Part shown: in pieces, positions 34,213-43,253 of the stretch
How positions within the stretch are numbered: the stretch's first letter is position 1
Layout: each line of letters starts with the position of its first letter
From: Terribacillus halophilus
GTDB taxonomy: Bacteria; Bacillota; Bacilli; Bacillales; Amphibacillaceae
Reading direction: 5' to 3'
Length of the DNA stretch: 64,000 bases
Assembly: GCF_900162685.1 (NCBI RefSeq)
Contig: NZ_LT727828.1
Span: 1,049,678 to 1,113,677 of the forward strand
Position numbers and translations under genes: made by a program
Notes under the pieces: generated by a model
The model's input: the letters and a program-made list of their open reading frames with translations, nothing else
Told to the model about the DNA's origin: nothing
Database searches by the model: none

Positions 34213-36162
34213 TTGGACTTAAAATGGAATGAGTTTATCATTACCGGCGACCCGTTGATCCTTGGCGCACAGATTAGTATCTTGCTCGGATCAATCGCCG
34301 TTGTAGCTGCCCTTACTTATTTTAAGAAATGGACATGGCTATGGAAAGAATGGCTGACTTCTGTTGACCATAAGAAATTGGGTATCATGTATATCCTTAG
34401 TGCCCTTTTAATGCTTTTCCGCGGTGGAATCGATGGTTTAATGATCCGTACTCAGTTAGCAAAACCAGGTATGGAATTCCTAGATCCACAGCACTATAAC
34501 GAGGTATTCTCAACACATGGTGTAATCATGATTCTATTCATGGCGATGCCATTCTTGATTGGTTTAATTAACTATATTGTACCGCTTCAAATTGGTGCAC
34601 GTGACGTAGCGTTTCCTTATTTGAATAACTTGAGCTTCTGGACATTCTTTGTCGGTATGGCTCTATTTAACATTTCTTTCATCATCGGTGGTTCACCGGA
34701 TGCAGGCTGGACAGCATACACGCCGCTTGCGACGAATGAATTCAGTCCTGGCCCAGGTCAGAACTACTACCTGCTAGCTATCCAGATTGCTGGTATCGGT
34801 ACATTGATGACAGGTATCAACTTCTTCGTAACCATCCTTAAGATGCGTACGAAAGGTATGACATTGATGAAAATGTCCATGTTCACTTGGACAACATTGA
34901 TCACAATGCTTATCATTATCTTTGCTTTCCCAGTGCTTACAGTAGCACTTGCATTGCAAACATTTGACCGACTATTCGGTTCTGTAATCTTTACCTTGCA
35001 AGGTGATGGTAACCCGATGCTTTGGGTTAACTTGTTCTGGGTATGGGGTCACCCTGAGGTATATATCGTTATTCTTCCTGCGTTCGGGATCTTCTCTGAA
35101 ATTATCTCGACATTCGCAAGAAAACAGCTTTTCGCTTACAAAGCGATGGTTGTGTCCATTGTGACAATTTCTGTATTGAGCTTCCTTGTATGGGTTCACC
35201 ACTTCTTCACAATGGGTAACAGTGCAGAAGCAAATAGTTTCTTCTCTATTACAACGATGGCTATCTCAATCCCGACCGGGGTTAAGATCTTTAACTGGCT
35301 ATTTACGATGTATCGAGGGCGTATAAGCTTTACGACACCGATGCTTTGGGCACTTGCATTTATCCCGAACTTCGTTATCGGTGGGGTAACAGGGGTTATG
35401 CTTGCGATGGCAGCAGCCGATTATCAATATCATAATACGTACTTCTTGGTATCTCACTTCCACTATGTGTTGATCTCAGGTACTGTATTTGCTTGCTTCG
35501 CAGGTTTGATTTACTGGTATCCGAAAATGTTTGGCCATAAACTGAACGAAAAAATTGGTAAATGGGCATTCTGGATCTTCATTATCGGCTTTAACGTATG
35601 TTTCTTCCCGCAGTACTTCTTAGGGTTGGACGGTATGCCAAGACGTATTTCTACGTATACGGAGGCAGATGGCTGGACAGGTTTGAACTTTATCTCAACT
35701 ATTGGTGCTTTCATGATGGGTCTTGCATTCCTAATCTTCGTTGTAAACATCGTATACAGCTGGAGATTTTCTCCAAGAGAGAAAACAGGCGATGCTTGGG
35801 GTCTTGGACGTAACCTGGAATGGGCAACAAGCTCTTCTATCCCGCCGCACTACAACTTTGCTGTACTTCCAGAAGTAACAGGACTTGATCCTTACTGGGA
35901 TATGAAAGAAAAAGGCCTTGATCAGCAGAAGAATGTGGATTACAAACCTATTCATATGCCGAACAACGCAGCTACACCAATTATTATGTCCGTCATCATG
36001 GGAGCTGCAGCCTTTGGCCTTGTATTCCACTGGTACTGGATCGGTATTGTAGGCGGAATCGGTATCTTCATCACGATGATTGCTCGTTCATTTGATTACA
36101 ATGACGGTTACTATGTTAGTGTTGAAGAAATAAAAGAAACAGAAGCGAAAGCGAATAAATAA
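34213..36162 (+). CDS. qoxB: Cytochrome aa3 quinol oxidase subunit I
   Basis: This 649-residue haem-copper oxidase subunit contains the haem a and haem a3-CuB sites. Seen: [15 protein letters not shown] (haem a His), [14 protein letters not shown] (CuB His and crosslinked Tyr), [10 protein letters not shown] (two CuB His) and [14 protein letters not shown] (haem ligands). About 14 membrane helices. Start is TTG at 34213, eight bases after GAGAGGGGG. It receives electrons from quinol and reduces oxygen to water while pumping protons. Confidence 0.96.
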   Translation: MDLKWNEFIITGDPLILGAQISILLGSIAVVAALTYFKKWTWLWKEWLTSVDHKKLGIMYILSALLMLFRGGIDGLMIRTQLAKPGMEFLDPQHYNEVFSTHGVIMILFMAMPFLIGLINYIVPLQIGARDVAFPYLNNLSFWTFFVGMALFNISFIIGGSPDAGWTAYTPLATNEFSPGPGQNYYLLAIQIAGIGTLMTGINFFVTILKMRTKGMTLMKMSMFTWTTLITMLIIIFAFPVLTVALALQTFDRLFGSVIFTLQGDGNPMLWVNLFWVWGHPEVYIVILPAFGIFSEIISTFARKQLFAYKAMVVSIVTISVLSFLVWVHHFFTMGNSAEANSFFSITTMAISIPTGVKIFNWLFTMYRGRISFTTPMLWALAFIPNFVIGGVTGVMLAMAAADYQYHNTYFLVSHFHYVLISGTVFACFAGLIYWYPKMFGHKLNEKIGKWAFWIFIIGFNVCFFPQYFLGLDGMPRRISTYTEADGWTGLNFISTIGAFMMGLAFLIFVVNIVYSWRFSPREKTGDAWGLGRNLEWATSSSIPPHYNFAVLPEVTGLDPYWDMKEKGLDQQKNVDYKPIHMPNNAATPIIMSVIMGAAAFGLVFHWYWIGIVGGIGIFITMIARSFDYNDGYYVSVEEIKETEAKANK

Positions 36163-36177
36163 GGAGGTTGTGAAGAA

Positions 36178-36789
36178 ATGGCACATGATCACAATGTGAA
36201 CCCCAACGCTCCATTGGAATATCAGTCAGAAACCGGCCGGTTGAACATTACCGGTTTCTGGACTTTCCTTGGTGCAGAGATCGCCTTGTTCTCGACATTA
36301 TTCGCATCCTATTTCGCGTTGCAAGCACGTGTAGGTGACGGACCAACCTCAAACGAGATGTTCGAAGCAGGACTTGTTATGATTATGACAATGCTGCTGC
36401 TCACAAGTAGTTTCACGTGCGGTATTGCCATCCACGAAATGCGTGCGAACAACAAAAAAGGCGTCATAATCTGGATGATTATTACACTCATCCTAGGTGC
36501 AGGCTTCATAGGCTATGAGCTTTATGAGTTTGTACATTATGTACACGAAGGTGTTACACTTAGCACTAGTGCACATTGGTCTATGTTCTTTATTTTGCTC
36601 GGAACACATGGACTGCACGTTTCAATCGGTATTGGCTGGATCATCTTGCTGTTGATCCAACTTGCAAGAAGAGGACTTACGCCAAAGACAGCTTCAAAAG
36701 TCTTCATTTCTAGTCTCTATTGGCACTTCTTAGATGTTGTGTGGATCTTTATCTTCACATGCGTTTACTTGATGGGGATGGTGAATTAA
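36178..36789 (+). CDS. qoxC: Cytochrome aa3 quinol oxidase subunit III
   Basis: This 203-residue five-helix membrane protein of the CoxC family has GFWTFLGAEIALFSTLFASYF (about 23-43, shown in part: FWTFLGAEIALF) and SLYWHFLDVVWIFIF near the C-terminus. It stabilises subunit I. AAGGAGGTTGTGAAG precedes the ATG, and the next gene follows after one base. Confidence 0.95.
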   Translation: MAHDHNVNPNAPLEYQSETGRLNITGFWTFLGAEIALFSTLFASYFALQARVGDGPTSNEMFEAGLVMIMTMLLLTSSFTCGIAIHEMRANNKKGVIIWMIITLILGAGFIGYELYEFVHYVHEGVTLSTSAHWSMFFILLGTHGLHVSIGIGWIILLLIQLARRGLTPKTASKVFISSLYWHFLDVVWIFIFTCVYLMGMVN

Positions 36790-36790
36790 T

Positions 36791-37105
36791 ATGAGTCAAC
36801 AAACGAAAAAGGGACATTTCCCTTGGAAGCATATCATCGGCTTTTTGATCTCAATCGCGTTGACACTCGTCGCCTTCGCAACAGCGCTATGGACTGACTG
36901 GTCATCATCAACGATTTTCATCATCATCTTGATTTTCGCTGTGATCCAGGCTGCTTTGCAGTTAGTTATGTTCATGCACATGACAGAAGGAGAAGACGGT
37001 GGACTGATTTCCGGTAACACCCTATTCGGATTCTTTATTGCAGTAGTTATCATTGTTGGTACTTACTGGCTGATGACTTCTGGCCACATGCATATGAGCA
37101 TGTGA
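36791..37105 (+). CDS. qoxD: Cytochrome aa3 quinol oxidase subunit IV
   Basis: This 104-residue three-helix membrane protein of the CyoD/CoxD family has HIIGFLISIALTLVAFATAL (part: FLISIALTLVAF), IQAALQLVMFMHMTEGE and a short His/Met-rich tail (HMHMSM). It helps assembly of the oxidase. Last gene of the operon, followed by a strong terminator. Confidence 0.94.
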   Translation: MSQQTKKGHFPWKHIIGFLISIALTLVAFATALWTDWSSSTIFIIILIFAVIQAALQLVMFMHMTEGEDGGLISGNTLFGFFIAVVIIVGTYWLMTSGHMHMSM

Positions 37106-37109
37106 ATCA

Positions 37110-37136
37110 AACCCGCTCTTTGAGCGGGTTTTTTTG
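37110..37136 (+). terminator. Terminator of qoxABCD
   Basis: AACCCGCTC TTT GAGCGGGTT followed by TTTTT: a perfect 9-bp stem. Confidence 0.92.
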
Positions 37137-37190
37137 TGTTTTCTCGCGTCTTTATCTAAAATAGAAACAGATAGAAGAGGAGGTTGCGGT

Positions 37191-38351
37191 ATGATTTTTC
37201 CAAGTGATGTACATATTATAGAAAAAGCGAGCAAAGTAGCTGACGTAGCTAAGACGTATAAAAGTATTGGTGATGAACAAGCGAGATTAGCAGAAAAAGT
37301 GATTGATACTTTCCGTTCTACAGCGTATACATTGCTGACAGTTCCTAGAGAACAAGGAGGGGACGGTGCGAATCTCCACGATTTTCTGCTGGCTCAGGAA
37401 ACGCTAGCAGCTGGTGATGGCGCTGCTGCTCTGTCTATCGGCTGGCATCTAAGTACAATGCAGGACTTATGCGAAAAAGCAAACTGGCCTGCAGATATGT
37501 TTGCGCAATTTCTACAAGAAGTAGTGCAGGAGAGGAAAATTGTTAACCGAGCAGCATCCGAACCAGCAACAGGAAGTCCTACTCGTGGAGGCATTCCGGA
37601 GACGCGAGCGAAAAGAGTCGGAGATGAATATGTCTTGAATGGACGTAAAACATTTACATCGATGGCAGCAGATTTAGATTATTACCTTGTGACTGCTTAT
37701 GCAGAAGAAGAGGATGTTGTTGGAAGCTTTTTAATTGCCAGGGAAATAAATGGCCTTTCTGTCGAAAAAACATGGAATCCATTGGGAATGCGGGCAACAG
37801 GCAGTGATGATCTAATCTTGGAAAACGTGCATGTTCCAGCAGAATATTTTGTGGAAAAAACAAAGACAAAATCTGGTCCAAAAGGGTCACTTTTGCACAT
37901 TCCTGCTTGTTATCTTGGCATCGCAAAAAGTGCTCGTGACGAAGCGCTTCAGTTTGCTAGGGAATTTCAGCCAAACACACTGGATAAGCCGATAATTCAT
38001 GTGCCGCATATTAGAGAAAAAATCGGAGAAATGGATTTAGAATTAATGCAGGCAAGACATTTTATGTATCATGTTGCAAGCTTGTGGGATAGCTATCCTG
38101 AAAAACGGCATCTAATGGCAGGAGAACTAGCTGCGGTAAAAGTAAATGCAACAAAGGCAGCTGTTAAAGTGGTCGATCTGGCGATGCGGGTTGCCGGCGG
38201 AAGAGGTTTGGCGAAGAACCAGCCATTTGAGCAGCATTATCGTGATGTTCGGGCAGGTTTGCATAACCCGCCCATGGATGATGCGGTAATAGAACTGCTC
38301 GCTTCGCAAGCTGCAGATTTCGAAAAAAGTAAAGAAAATACATCATTTTAG
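37191..38351 (+). CDS. Acyl-CoA dehydrogenase family flavoprotein (YdbM-like)
   Basis: Starting at ATG 37191 (after AGAGGAGGTTGCGGT) the product has 386 residues in the three-domain acyl-CoA dehydrogenase fold. FAD and substrate regions are visible in NRAASEPATGSPTRGG, GRKTFTSMAADLDYYLV and the helical end RVAGGRGLAKNQPFEQHYRDVRAG. The usual catalytic Glu cannot be placed with certainty, so it could be a flavin-dependent monooxygenase of the same fold. It precedes fabH by 57 bases on the same strand. Resembles B. subtilis YdbM. Confidence 0.85.
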   Translation: MIFPSDVHIIEKASKVADVAKTYKSIGDEQARLAEKVIDTFRSTAYTLLTVPREQGGDGANLHDFLLAQETLAAGDGAAALSIGWHLSTMQDLCEKANWPADMFAQFLQEVVQERKIVNRAASEPATGSPTRGGIPETRAKRVGDEYVLNGRKTFTSMAADLDYYLVTAYAEEEDVVGSFLIAREINGLSVEKTWNPLGMRATGSDDLILENVHVPAEYFVEKTKTKSGPKGSLLHIPACYLGIAKSARDEALQFAREFQPNTLDKPIIHVPHIREKIGEMDLELMQARHFMYHVASLWDSYPEKRHLMAGELAAVKVNATKAAVKVVDLAMRVAGGRGLAKNQPFEQHYRDVRAGLHNPPMDDAVIELLASQAADFEKSKENTSF

Positions 38352-38408
38352 TACCAGGTATTAAAACTAGATGGTATAATGTAGGCAGATGTGAAGGAGG
38401 CAGATATA

Positions 38409-39395
38409 ATGGAATCTAAAGCTCGCGTAACTGCGATTGGAACATATATCCCAGAAAAGGTTTTGACAAATGCTGATTTCGAAAGAATGGTTGAAACTTC
38501 CGATGAATGGATTGTTCAGCGTACAGGTATTAAAGAAAGAAGAATCGCAAGAGAAGATGAATTCGTTACTGATCTATGTGAACAGGCTGCGCTTAACTTA
38601 GCAAAGAACTTCAACAAATCTTTAGAAGATGTTGATTTGATTCTCGTAGCAACAGTAACAGGTGAATATAAATTTCCGAGTGTATCCAGTCAGCTGCAAG
38701 CTAGACTTGGTCTTAAGAATACTGGAGCTCTCGACTTAGGTGGAGCGTGTGCTGGATTTGTTTACGGACTGCACATGGCTAACGGCTTGATAACAGCTGG
38801 ATTGCATAAGAAGATTCTTGTCTTAGGTGCTGAAACGCTTTCTAAGATTACTGATTATACGGATCGCACAAGCTGCATTCTATTTGGTGATGGCGCTGGT
38901 GCGGCATTAGTGGAATACGATGCTGAAAACCCTGGATTCTTCTCTTACCATATGGGAACAAAAGGAAAAGGCGGCCGCCATCTTTATCAAAGCGGTATCT
39001 CAACGACAATGAATGGCGAAGAGCTCGCTAATCCTGGTAAGTTGGTTCAAAATGGACGCGAAGTTTACAAGTGGGCCGTTTCCGGAGTGCCAAAAGGTGT
39101 TAAAAAGTTGGTTGAATCAGCAAACATGACAATGGATGATATCGATTGGTTTATTCCGCATAGTGCGAATATGCGGATGGTGGAATCCATATGTGATCGT
39201 TTGGATTACCCAATTGAAAAAACGTTAACAAGTATGGCATATGCAGGTAACACCTCATCTGCGACGATTCCGCTGGCATTTGATTTTGCTTTGCAGGAAA
39301 ACAAGGTGAAAAATGGTGACACCATCTTATTATATGGATTCGGCGGCGGACTTACAGAGTGCGGCATTATCATTAAATGGGATCCAGAAGCATAA
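38409..39395 (+). CDS. 3-oxoacyl-ACP synthase III, FabHB type
   Basis: Starting at ATG 38409 (after AAGGAGG) the product has 328 residues. It condenses an acyl-CoA primer with malonyl-ACP to start fatty acid synthesis; in Bacillus the primers are branched. Catalytic triad: C114 in GGACAGF, H251 in IPHSANMRM and N281 in AGNTSSA. The final GFGGGLTECGIIIKW is typical. The sequence follows B. subtilis FabHB (YhfB) rather than FabHA, so a second fabH next to fabF is expected elsewhere. Confidence 0.9.
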   Translation: MESKARVTAIGTYIPEKVLTNADFERMVETSDEWIVQRTGIKERRIAREDEFVTDLCEQAALNLAKNFNKSLEDVDLILVATVTGEYKFPSVSSQLQARLGLKNTGALDLGGACAGFVYGLHMANGLITAGLHKKILVLGAETLSKITDYTDRTSCILFGDGAGAALVEYDAENPGFFSYHMGTKGKGGRHLYQSGISTTMNGEELANPGKLVQNGREVYKWAVSGVPKGVKKLVESANMTMDDIDWFIPHSANMRMVESICDRLDYPIEKTLTSMAYAGNTSSATIPLAFDFALQENKVKNGDTILLYGFGGGLTECGIIIKWDPEA

Positions 39396-39431
39396 AAGAG
39401 AGCCCGTGGAATTTCTTCCACGGGCTTTCTT
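39396..39431 (+). terminator. Terminator of the fabH gene
   Basis: AGAGAGCCCGTGGAA and TTCCACGGGCTTTCT form a long stem, followed by TTTATG. Located between convergent genes. Confidence 0.85.
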
Positions 39432-39452
39432 TATGACCAGTACTTCTTATTT

Positions 39453-39893
39453 TTAGTCCTTTTGCGGCCCTCTTATGGGCAGATCGCCAGCGATTCCTGT
39501 CCGGAACTGATCTAGAAAAACAACATTATAGTACTGATCACGGCCATTTCTAATCACATATTTCCGCACGTAGGCATGCAGAAACATCCCATCCATGCAG
39601 GCTAATGACAAGCCTGCCGGAATGGCACCGACCAAAGGATGCACAGTGCTGTCAGCTGCGAGAAAAATCAGCATCCAGCAGACAAAGCTGTAAAAAATGC
39701 TGTCCAGCCATCCGGTCACTTTATTTGTCTTGCCTGGCAGCAATGCCATGTCAATCAAGTAGCCAATCACTGTTAAAATAGCTGTGAGCTGTGCTACTTT
39801 TGAGAGCGGTAATTGATAGAATAAACCTGCGAAAAGGTAAAGAACCGCGCACGCAAATATCCCTTTAAGAAGTATGGCTTTGACATGTTTCAT
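39453..39893 (-). CDS. YndM-like membrane protein (DUF2512)
   Basis: Starting at ATG 39891-39893 (after AGGTGAATTTGGG) the product has 146 residues with four membrane segments (about 5-25, 32-52, 60-80, 87-107) and a soluble C-terminal tail. The spacing and LSKVAQLTAILTVIGYLIDMAL region fit the DUF2512/YndM family of Bacillaceae, of unknown function. A longer start (39953) lacks an SD. Confidence 0.75.
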   Translation of the reverse strand: MKHVKAILLKGIFACAVLYLFAGLFYQLPLSKVAQLTAILTVIGYLIDMALLPGKTNKVTGWLDSIFYSFVCWMLIFLAADSTVHPLVGAIPAGLSLACMDGMFLHAYVRKYVIRNGRDQYYNVVFLDQFRTGIAGDLPIRGPQKD

Positions 39894-40006
39894 CCCAAAT
39901 TCACCTGCTGCTTTTTTTATACAATATGTCCACTTTCCAGAAGTGGTATACACAAGTGCATCAAATATATGAAATATGGTATAACATCCTGCTTATAATA
40001 GGAGAT

Positions 40007-40156
40007 ATGAATGATTGTGGGATGATACGGCTGTCGGGGCATTGGGATAAGGTAGTTCTCAAGTACCGGGAATACGGTATCCAAGTTGAAATTCAACATC
40101 TGGACCATGCCAGTCAGATATTGGTTGATCGTCGTGCAGCTTATATAAACACATAA
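40007..40156 (+). CDS. Possible 49-residue protein
   Basis: An ORF beginning MNDCGMIRLSGHW has an ATG at 40007 only two bases after GGAG, too close for a standard SD. Using the internal ATG at 40022 gives 44 residues, but the SD is then far. The product is soluble (KVVLKYREYGIQVEIQHLD) with plausible amphipathic strands. A terminator follows directly. Not recognised; could be a real small gene or chance. Confidence 0.4.
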   Translation: MNDCGMIRLSGHWDKVVLKYREYGIQVEIQHLDHASQILVDRRAAYINT

Positions 40157-40157
40157 T

Positions 40158-40200
40158 AAGAAGGCCCATACCAAAAATGGTGTGCGCCTTCTTATTTTTT
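40158..40200. terminator. Bidirectional terminator at 40.2 kb
   Basis: AAGAAGGCCCATACCA pairs with TGGTGTGCGCCTTCTT (two mismatches) around AAAA, followed by ATTTTTT on the plus strand. It overlaps the end of the minus-strand GtrA gene. Confidence 0.75.
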
Positions 40201-40626
40201 ACGCTTGAAAACGATATATTTCATAAACAAAAAGCTGCTTGCGGAAGAGAGAAACATTGCCAAGACTTTTGCTATATTATTATCCACGTAAGCGGGAAGC
40301 GTTACAAAAGTCAGACTGCGCAGGATAGAGAGAGCAGCTAGGAAGACAAGATTGCTAATAACCAACGCTACCAGACCTTGAGCGAGGAACATCCCTTTCT
40401 CCATGGTACTGGATTGTTTTTGATGTCGGAAAGTAAATCTTGAATTCCAGTAATAACTATTCCAGATACAAGCCAGGTAGCTAATCGTATTAAAAAGTAA
40501 AAGAAGTAAATTATTTTTGGTAGGCCAGATAAGTAGCAGAATATTGAGTACAACTAAATCAACTGCCGCATTCAGCACGCCAATTGACGTAAACTGCAGA
40601 ATCTGTGTCCGGGTACGCTTTAACAT
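40192..40626 (-). CDS. GtrA-family membrane protein
   Basis: This 144-residue protein has four membrane segments and the GtrA/DPMS layout: FTSIGVLNAAVDLVVLNILL at the start (part: GVLNAAVDLVVL), NSYYWNSRFTFRH in the loop after helix 2 and FMKYIVFKRKK at the end. GtrA proteins help flip or transfer bactoprenol-linked sugars for surface glycan decoration. No glycosyltransferase adjoins it. Confidence 0.85.
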   Translation of the reverse strand: MLKRTRTQILQFTSIGVLNAAVDLVVLNILLLIWPTKNNLLLLLFNTISYLACIWNSYYWNSRFTFRHQKQSSTMEKGMFLAQGLVALVISNLVFLAALSILRSLTFVTLPAYVDNNIAKVLAMFLSSASSFLFMKYIVFKRKK

Positions 40627-40771
40627 ATTTTTTCACAGCCTTATTGTAACGTGATTGTATTTTATCATTCTTCCCTCATCTGCTTCTTTTTTAACGTTTT
40701 AACTTATTTGCAGGTGGTAAGTAGAGCTATAAGCTTTGCATAAGCAAATTTGGAAGAGGAGTGATTGCAGT

Positions 40772-41566
40772 TTGTGTTACGCAATGGAAATGGAGCAACT
40801 CGCACAAAAAGCCAGCCGCCACCCTCAGAAAGTTCTAAGTATGTACATCAATACAGATCCAGCCAATCGTGATCAGACGGGAGGCGAGTGGAAGATACAC
40901 GTGAAAAACGGCTTAAAAAACTTCGAAGCCTATCTAGAAAATGATGAAGATGAACGGAAGCAGTTTCTGGAAGTAAAAGATAAAGTGAAGACCTTCTTGG
41001 AGGATAATAGTCAAAATATGAAAAAGAGTTGTGTTGTTTTTGCATCATCAGATGATATTTGGTTTGCTGAATGCTTGCAAATGCCAGTGACAACCGAATT
41101 CTTCTGGGAAGCAGAGCCCAAGCTAGATCAGTTCCGCCAACTGTACAACAAATTCCCGGAATCCGGCGTTATTCTCGTGCAGAAGAATCAAGTGAAAGTC
41201 ATAGATGCTGTGCTTGGAAAGGTGAAGGAAACAAAGCTGTATGAAATCGATCTCGACACAGAGCAATGGAAGGTGCAAGCAAGCCCGCAGCGGGCCTTGT
41301 CGGTTAAAGGAAAGGGCGGTAAAGGATCAAAGAAGGATACAATCGAGAACCGCATCGAAGCAAATCAAAAGCGCTGGTACAAATCCTTGGCACCAAGTCT
41401 GGATAAATTAGCGAAAGAAAAAGAATGGAAGAGTATTCACCTTGTTGGGAATAAAGAAGAAGCGAGAATGATAGAAAGCTACATGCAGAAGCAAGTCCAG
41501 CATAAGGAAGGAAAAAATCTATTTGAACAGGAAGAACGAAAAGTACTCGAGGAGGTTGTTTTGTAA
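40772..41566 (+). CDS. aeRF1/VLRF1-type release-factor-like protein
   Basis: A TTG at 40772, eight bases after GAGGAGTG, gives 264 residues. The N-terminal half has YINTDPANRDQTGGEWKIHV-like features (part: VLSMYINTDPANRDQ), the C-terminal half a helical Lys-rich segment GKGGKGSKKDTIENRIEANQ and DKLAKEKEWKSIHLVGNKEEA. This resembles bacterial members of the eRF1-like VLRF1 group that act on stalled ribosomes; a GGQ tripeptide is absent but a glycine-rich loop (KGKGGKGSKKD) is at the matching place. The assignment is moderate. Confidence 0.6.
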   Translation: MCYAMEMEQLAQKASRHPQKVLSMYINTDPANRDQTGGEWKIHVKNGLKNFEAYLENDEDERKQFLEVKDKVKTFLEDNSQNMKKSCVVFASSDDIWFAECLQMPVTTEFFWEAEPKLDQFRQLYNKFPESGVILVQKNQVKVIDAVLGKVKETKLYEIDLDTEQWKVQASPQRALSVKGKGGKGSKKDTIENRIEANQKRWYKSLAPSLDKLAKEKEWKSIHLVGNKEEARMIESYMQKQVQHKEGKNLFEQEERKVLEEVVL

Positions 41567-41570
41567 TAAA

Positions 41571-41735
41571 AGAGGTGGGTCATAACTAGCTAATTTATGA
41601 ACAAAAGATCCTCGGCGCCGTTCTTAGCTTTTAATACGAAAAACTAGCTGTGAGAAATCGAAGACCTTCTTCCATGCCTCGGAAAAGGTCTTCGATTTCA
41701 TTTCTTTCGTTAACTAGGTTCTGTCCCAGTCTCAT
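41571..41735. repeat. Short element with the same terminal inverted repeats, copy 3
   Basis: The left end AGAGGTGGGTCATAACTAG and the reverse complement of the right end (TGAGACTGGGACAGAACCTAG, part: GAGACTGGGACAGAAC) are similar to each other and to the ends of copies 1 and 2. The 165-bp interior is unrelated to those copies and carries a strong hairpin. It begins 5 bases after the aeRF1-like stop and ends 7 bases before the convergent pectate lyase stop. Confidence 0.65.
41654..41699. terminator. Bidirectional hairpin between aeRF1-like and pectate lyase genes
   Basis: GAAATCGAAGACCTT (41654-41668) and AAGGTCTTCGATTTC (41685-41699) form a perfect 15-bp stem with a 16-base loop. A loose T-rich stretch (ATTTCTTTCGTT) follows on the plus strand. 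Confidence 0.7.
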
Positions 41736-41741
41736 TTCATG

Positions 41742-42791
41742 TTAATGACCAAATACTAATCTTTGGTTTGATGATCCGGCATACTTTTGGACGAATTCTT
41801 TCGTATAAATAGGGCTATCTACTTGGTAATTATAGTACTTAGATGGTTTCCAATTCGTAGACGGTGATATTTGTCTATAGTATTTTGAACTATAGGAAGG
41901 ATAACTGCCTACGTCTATGAAATATCCGTTTCCTTTGTCATCAAGAATACCGCCACCTTGATAACCGGCACCAAAGTAGTTATTTTCAGAATAGATTGTA
42001 GCTTGGTTTGCAATCGTAAATGCTAGGTGGAAGTTATTCGCATAATTATTTTTAACATGGAAATAACCATACCGCATCAATCCGGGTCCTCGTACATATA
42101 AGTTTTCAAAGTAGTTATTTGCTATGGTCATATGAGGATAGCCTTTGTAAGAATTTGAATGGTCGTCAGGATGACCTAAGATGAGTCCATATCGATGATT
42201 TTGAAATTTGGAGTTACTTACTGTTATATAATCTGCTTTCGCGCCAACGTATAGCAATTTATCTAAATCATGTCCGTTCGGATCGTAGTCATGACCGTCG
42301 AATGAAACATGATCTATCCAATAATTATAGCCGTGTGTTATATATAGCTGAATATCATTATTGCCATTAATTGACTTACTATGACGAAAGTTTATATTTT
42401 GAAAAATGATGTTCTTTGATTCTGGTGTTGTCTCTAAATAGATATTCTTTAAAACTCGATTTTTGTACGAACCGACAATTGTTTTATTGGCTCCTAATTG
42501 TACTTTTTGTTTCCCATCTCCTTTAATGTTATCCTCGATCACTAAAATTTTTGGGGTCAAACCTTTTACTTCAGATCTCAATTCTTGTAAGTCGTTAATA
42601 TAGACAATTCTTCCACCTTTACCCCCAGTCGTACTTTCTTTCCATTGACCATTATCATATTTGGCATTCCCTGCAAAACCCATTATTCCATTTGTAGAAG
42701 TGTTAGGAAATAATACTGCAGCAGAAGTTGATACTGGCAAAGCGAAGATAGTCAAAAACATTGCTAGTAATAAAGTTGTAAGACGCTTCAT
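41742..42791 (-). CDS. Secreted pectate lyase, polysaccharide lyase family 1
   Basis: This 349-residue protein has a Sec signal peptide ([12 protein letters not shown] ... cleavage near STSA-A, residue 25) and a right-handed parallel beta-helix. The PL1 hallmark [10 protein letters not shown] is near residue 157, and the Arg-rich catalytic strand appears as [15 protein letters not shown], close to the usual RxPxxR but with one extra residue. It should cleave polygalacturonate by beta-elimination outside the cell. Its Asn/Tyr/Ser-rich composition and AT-richer codons differ from neighbours, suggesting horizontal acquisition. AAGGAGGTCATT precedes the ATG. Confidence 0.9.
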   Translation of the reverse strand: MKRLTTLLLAMFLTIFALPVSTSAAVLFPNTSTNGIMGFAGNAKYDNGQWKESTTGGKGGRIVYINDLQELRSEVKGLTPKILVIEDNIKGDGKQKVQLGANKTIVGSYKNRVLKNIYLETTPESKNIIFQNINFRHSKSINGNNDIQLYITHGYNYWIDHVSFDGHDYDPNGHDLDKLLYVGAKADYITVSNSKFQNHRYGLILGHPDDHSNSYKGYPHMTIANNYFENLYVRGPGLMRYGYFHVKNNYANNFHLAFTIANQATIYSENNYFGAGYQGGGILDDKGNGYFIDVGSYPSYSSKYYRQISPSTNWKPSKYYNYQVDSPIYTKEFVQKYAGSSNQRLVFGH

Positions 42792-42886
42792 AATGACCTC
42801 CTTTTAGTTGATGAATCGATTATAATCTTAAAATTACCAAATAACTACCAACTTTTGGATTATTTCATGAACATAATAGGGAGTAA

Positions 42887-43030
42887 TTAAGGAAGCATAA
42901 AAGGGAAAAGGTTAATCGAACCATTCAAGCTATACATTATGTAGAGGAAATTAGAGATACTGGATTCAAAAACTATAGGAAATCAGCAAGATGGAGAGAG
43001 GCGAAGTGTATTATAGATGCTTATAGCTAA
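42887..43030 (+). pseudogene. Possible 3' remnant of a gene (47 codons, no start)
   Basis: Between stop codons at 42884 and 43028 lies an open frame without ATG, GTG or a TTG start that reads like real protein: KREKVNRTIQAIHYVEEI and RDTGFKNYRKSARWREA, ending in CIIDAYS. The charged helical pattern recalls C-termini of phage or plasmid replication/antirepressor proteins, but no family is claimed. It is next to the pectate lyase gene and may be a scar of the event that brought it in. Confidence 0.35.
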
Positions 43031-43063
43031 AAAAAGCAGTATGCCCGGGCATACTGCTTTTTA
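43029..43063. terminator. Terminator of the zinc operon
   Basis: AAAAAGCAGTATGCCC GGGCATACTGCTTTTT: a perfect 16-bp palindrome with A and T flanks, directly after the minus-strand tautomerase gene. Confidence 0.92.
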
Positions 43064-43240
43064 AGTTAACCGTTTCCCGGCATGACCATAATTCGCTTTA
43101 TTCATTTCTTCGATTACAACGGTTACTGCTTCTGTGCGAGCACCAGTTGTTTCAACCATAACCTCTGTCATTTTCTTAATCATTTGTTCCTTTTGTTCAT
43201 CTGTACGGCCTTCCAGCATTTTTACTGTAATAATTGGCAT
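43061..43240 (-). CDS. 4-oxalocrotonate tautomerase family protein
   Basis: The ATG at 43238-43240 (after AAGGAG) gives 59 residues. The catalytic Pro follows the initiator Met (MPIITVKMLEGR), and EQKEQMIKKMTEVM and AVTVVIEEMNKANYGHAGK match B. subtilis YwhB. The small homohexamer tautomerises 2-hydroxymuconate-like substrates; the true substrate here is unknown. It starts 13 bases after zur ends, so it is probably the last gene of the znuC-znuB-zur operon. Confidence 0.9.
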   Translation of the reverse strand: MPIITVKMLEGRTDEQKEQMIKKMTEVMVETTGARTEAVTVVIEEMNKANYGHAGKRLT

Positions 43241-43253
43241 TTTGATCGGCTCC

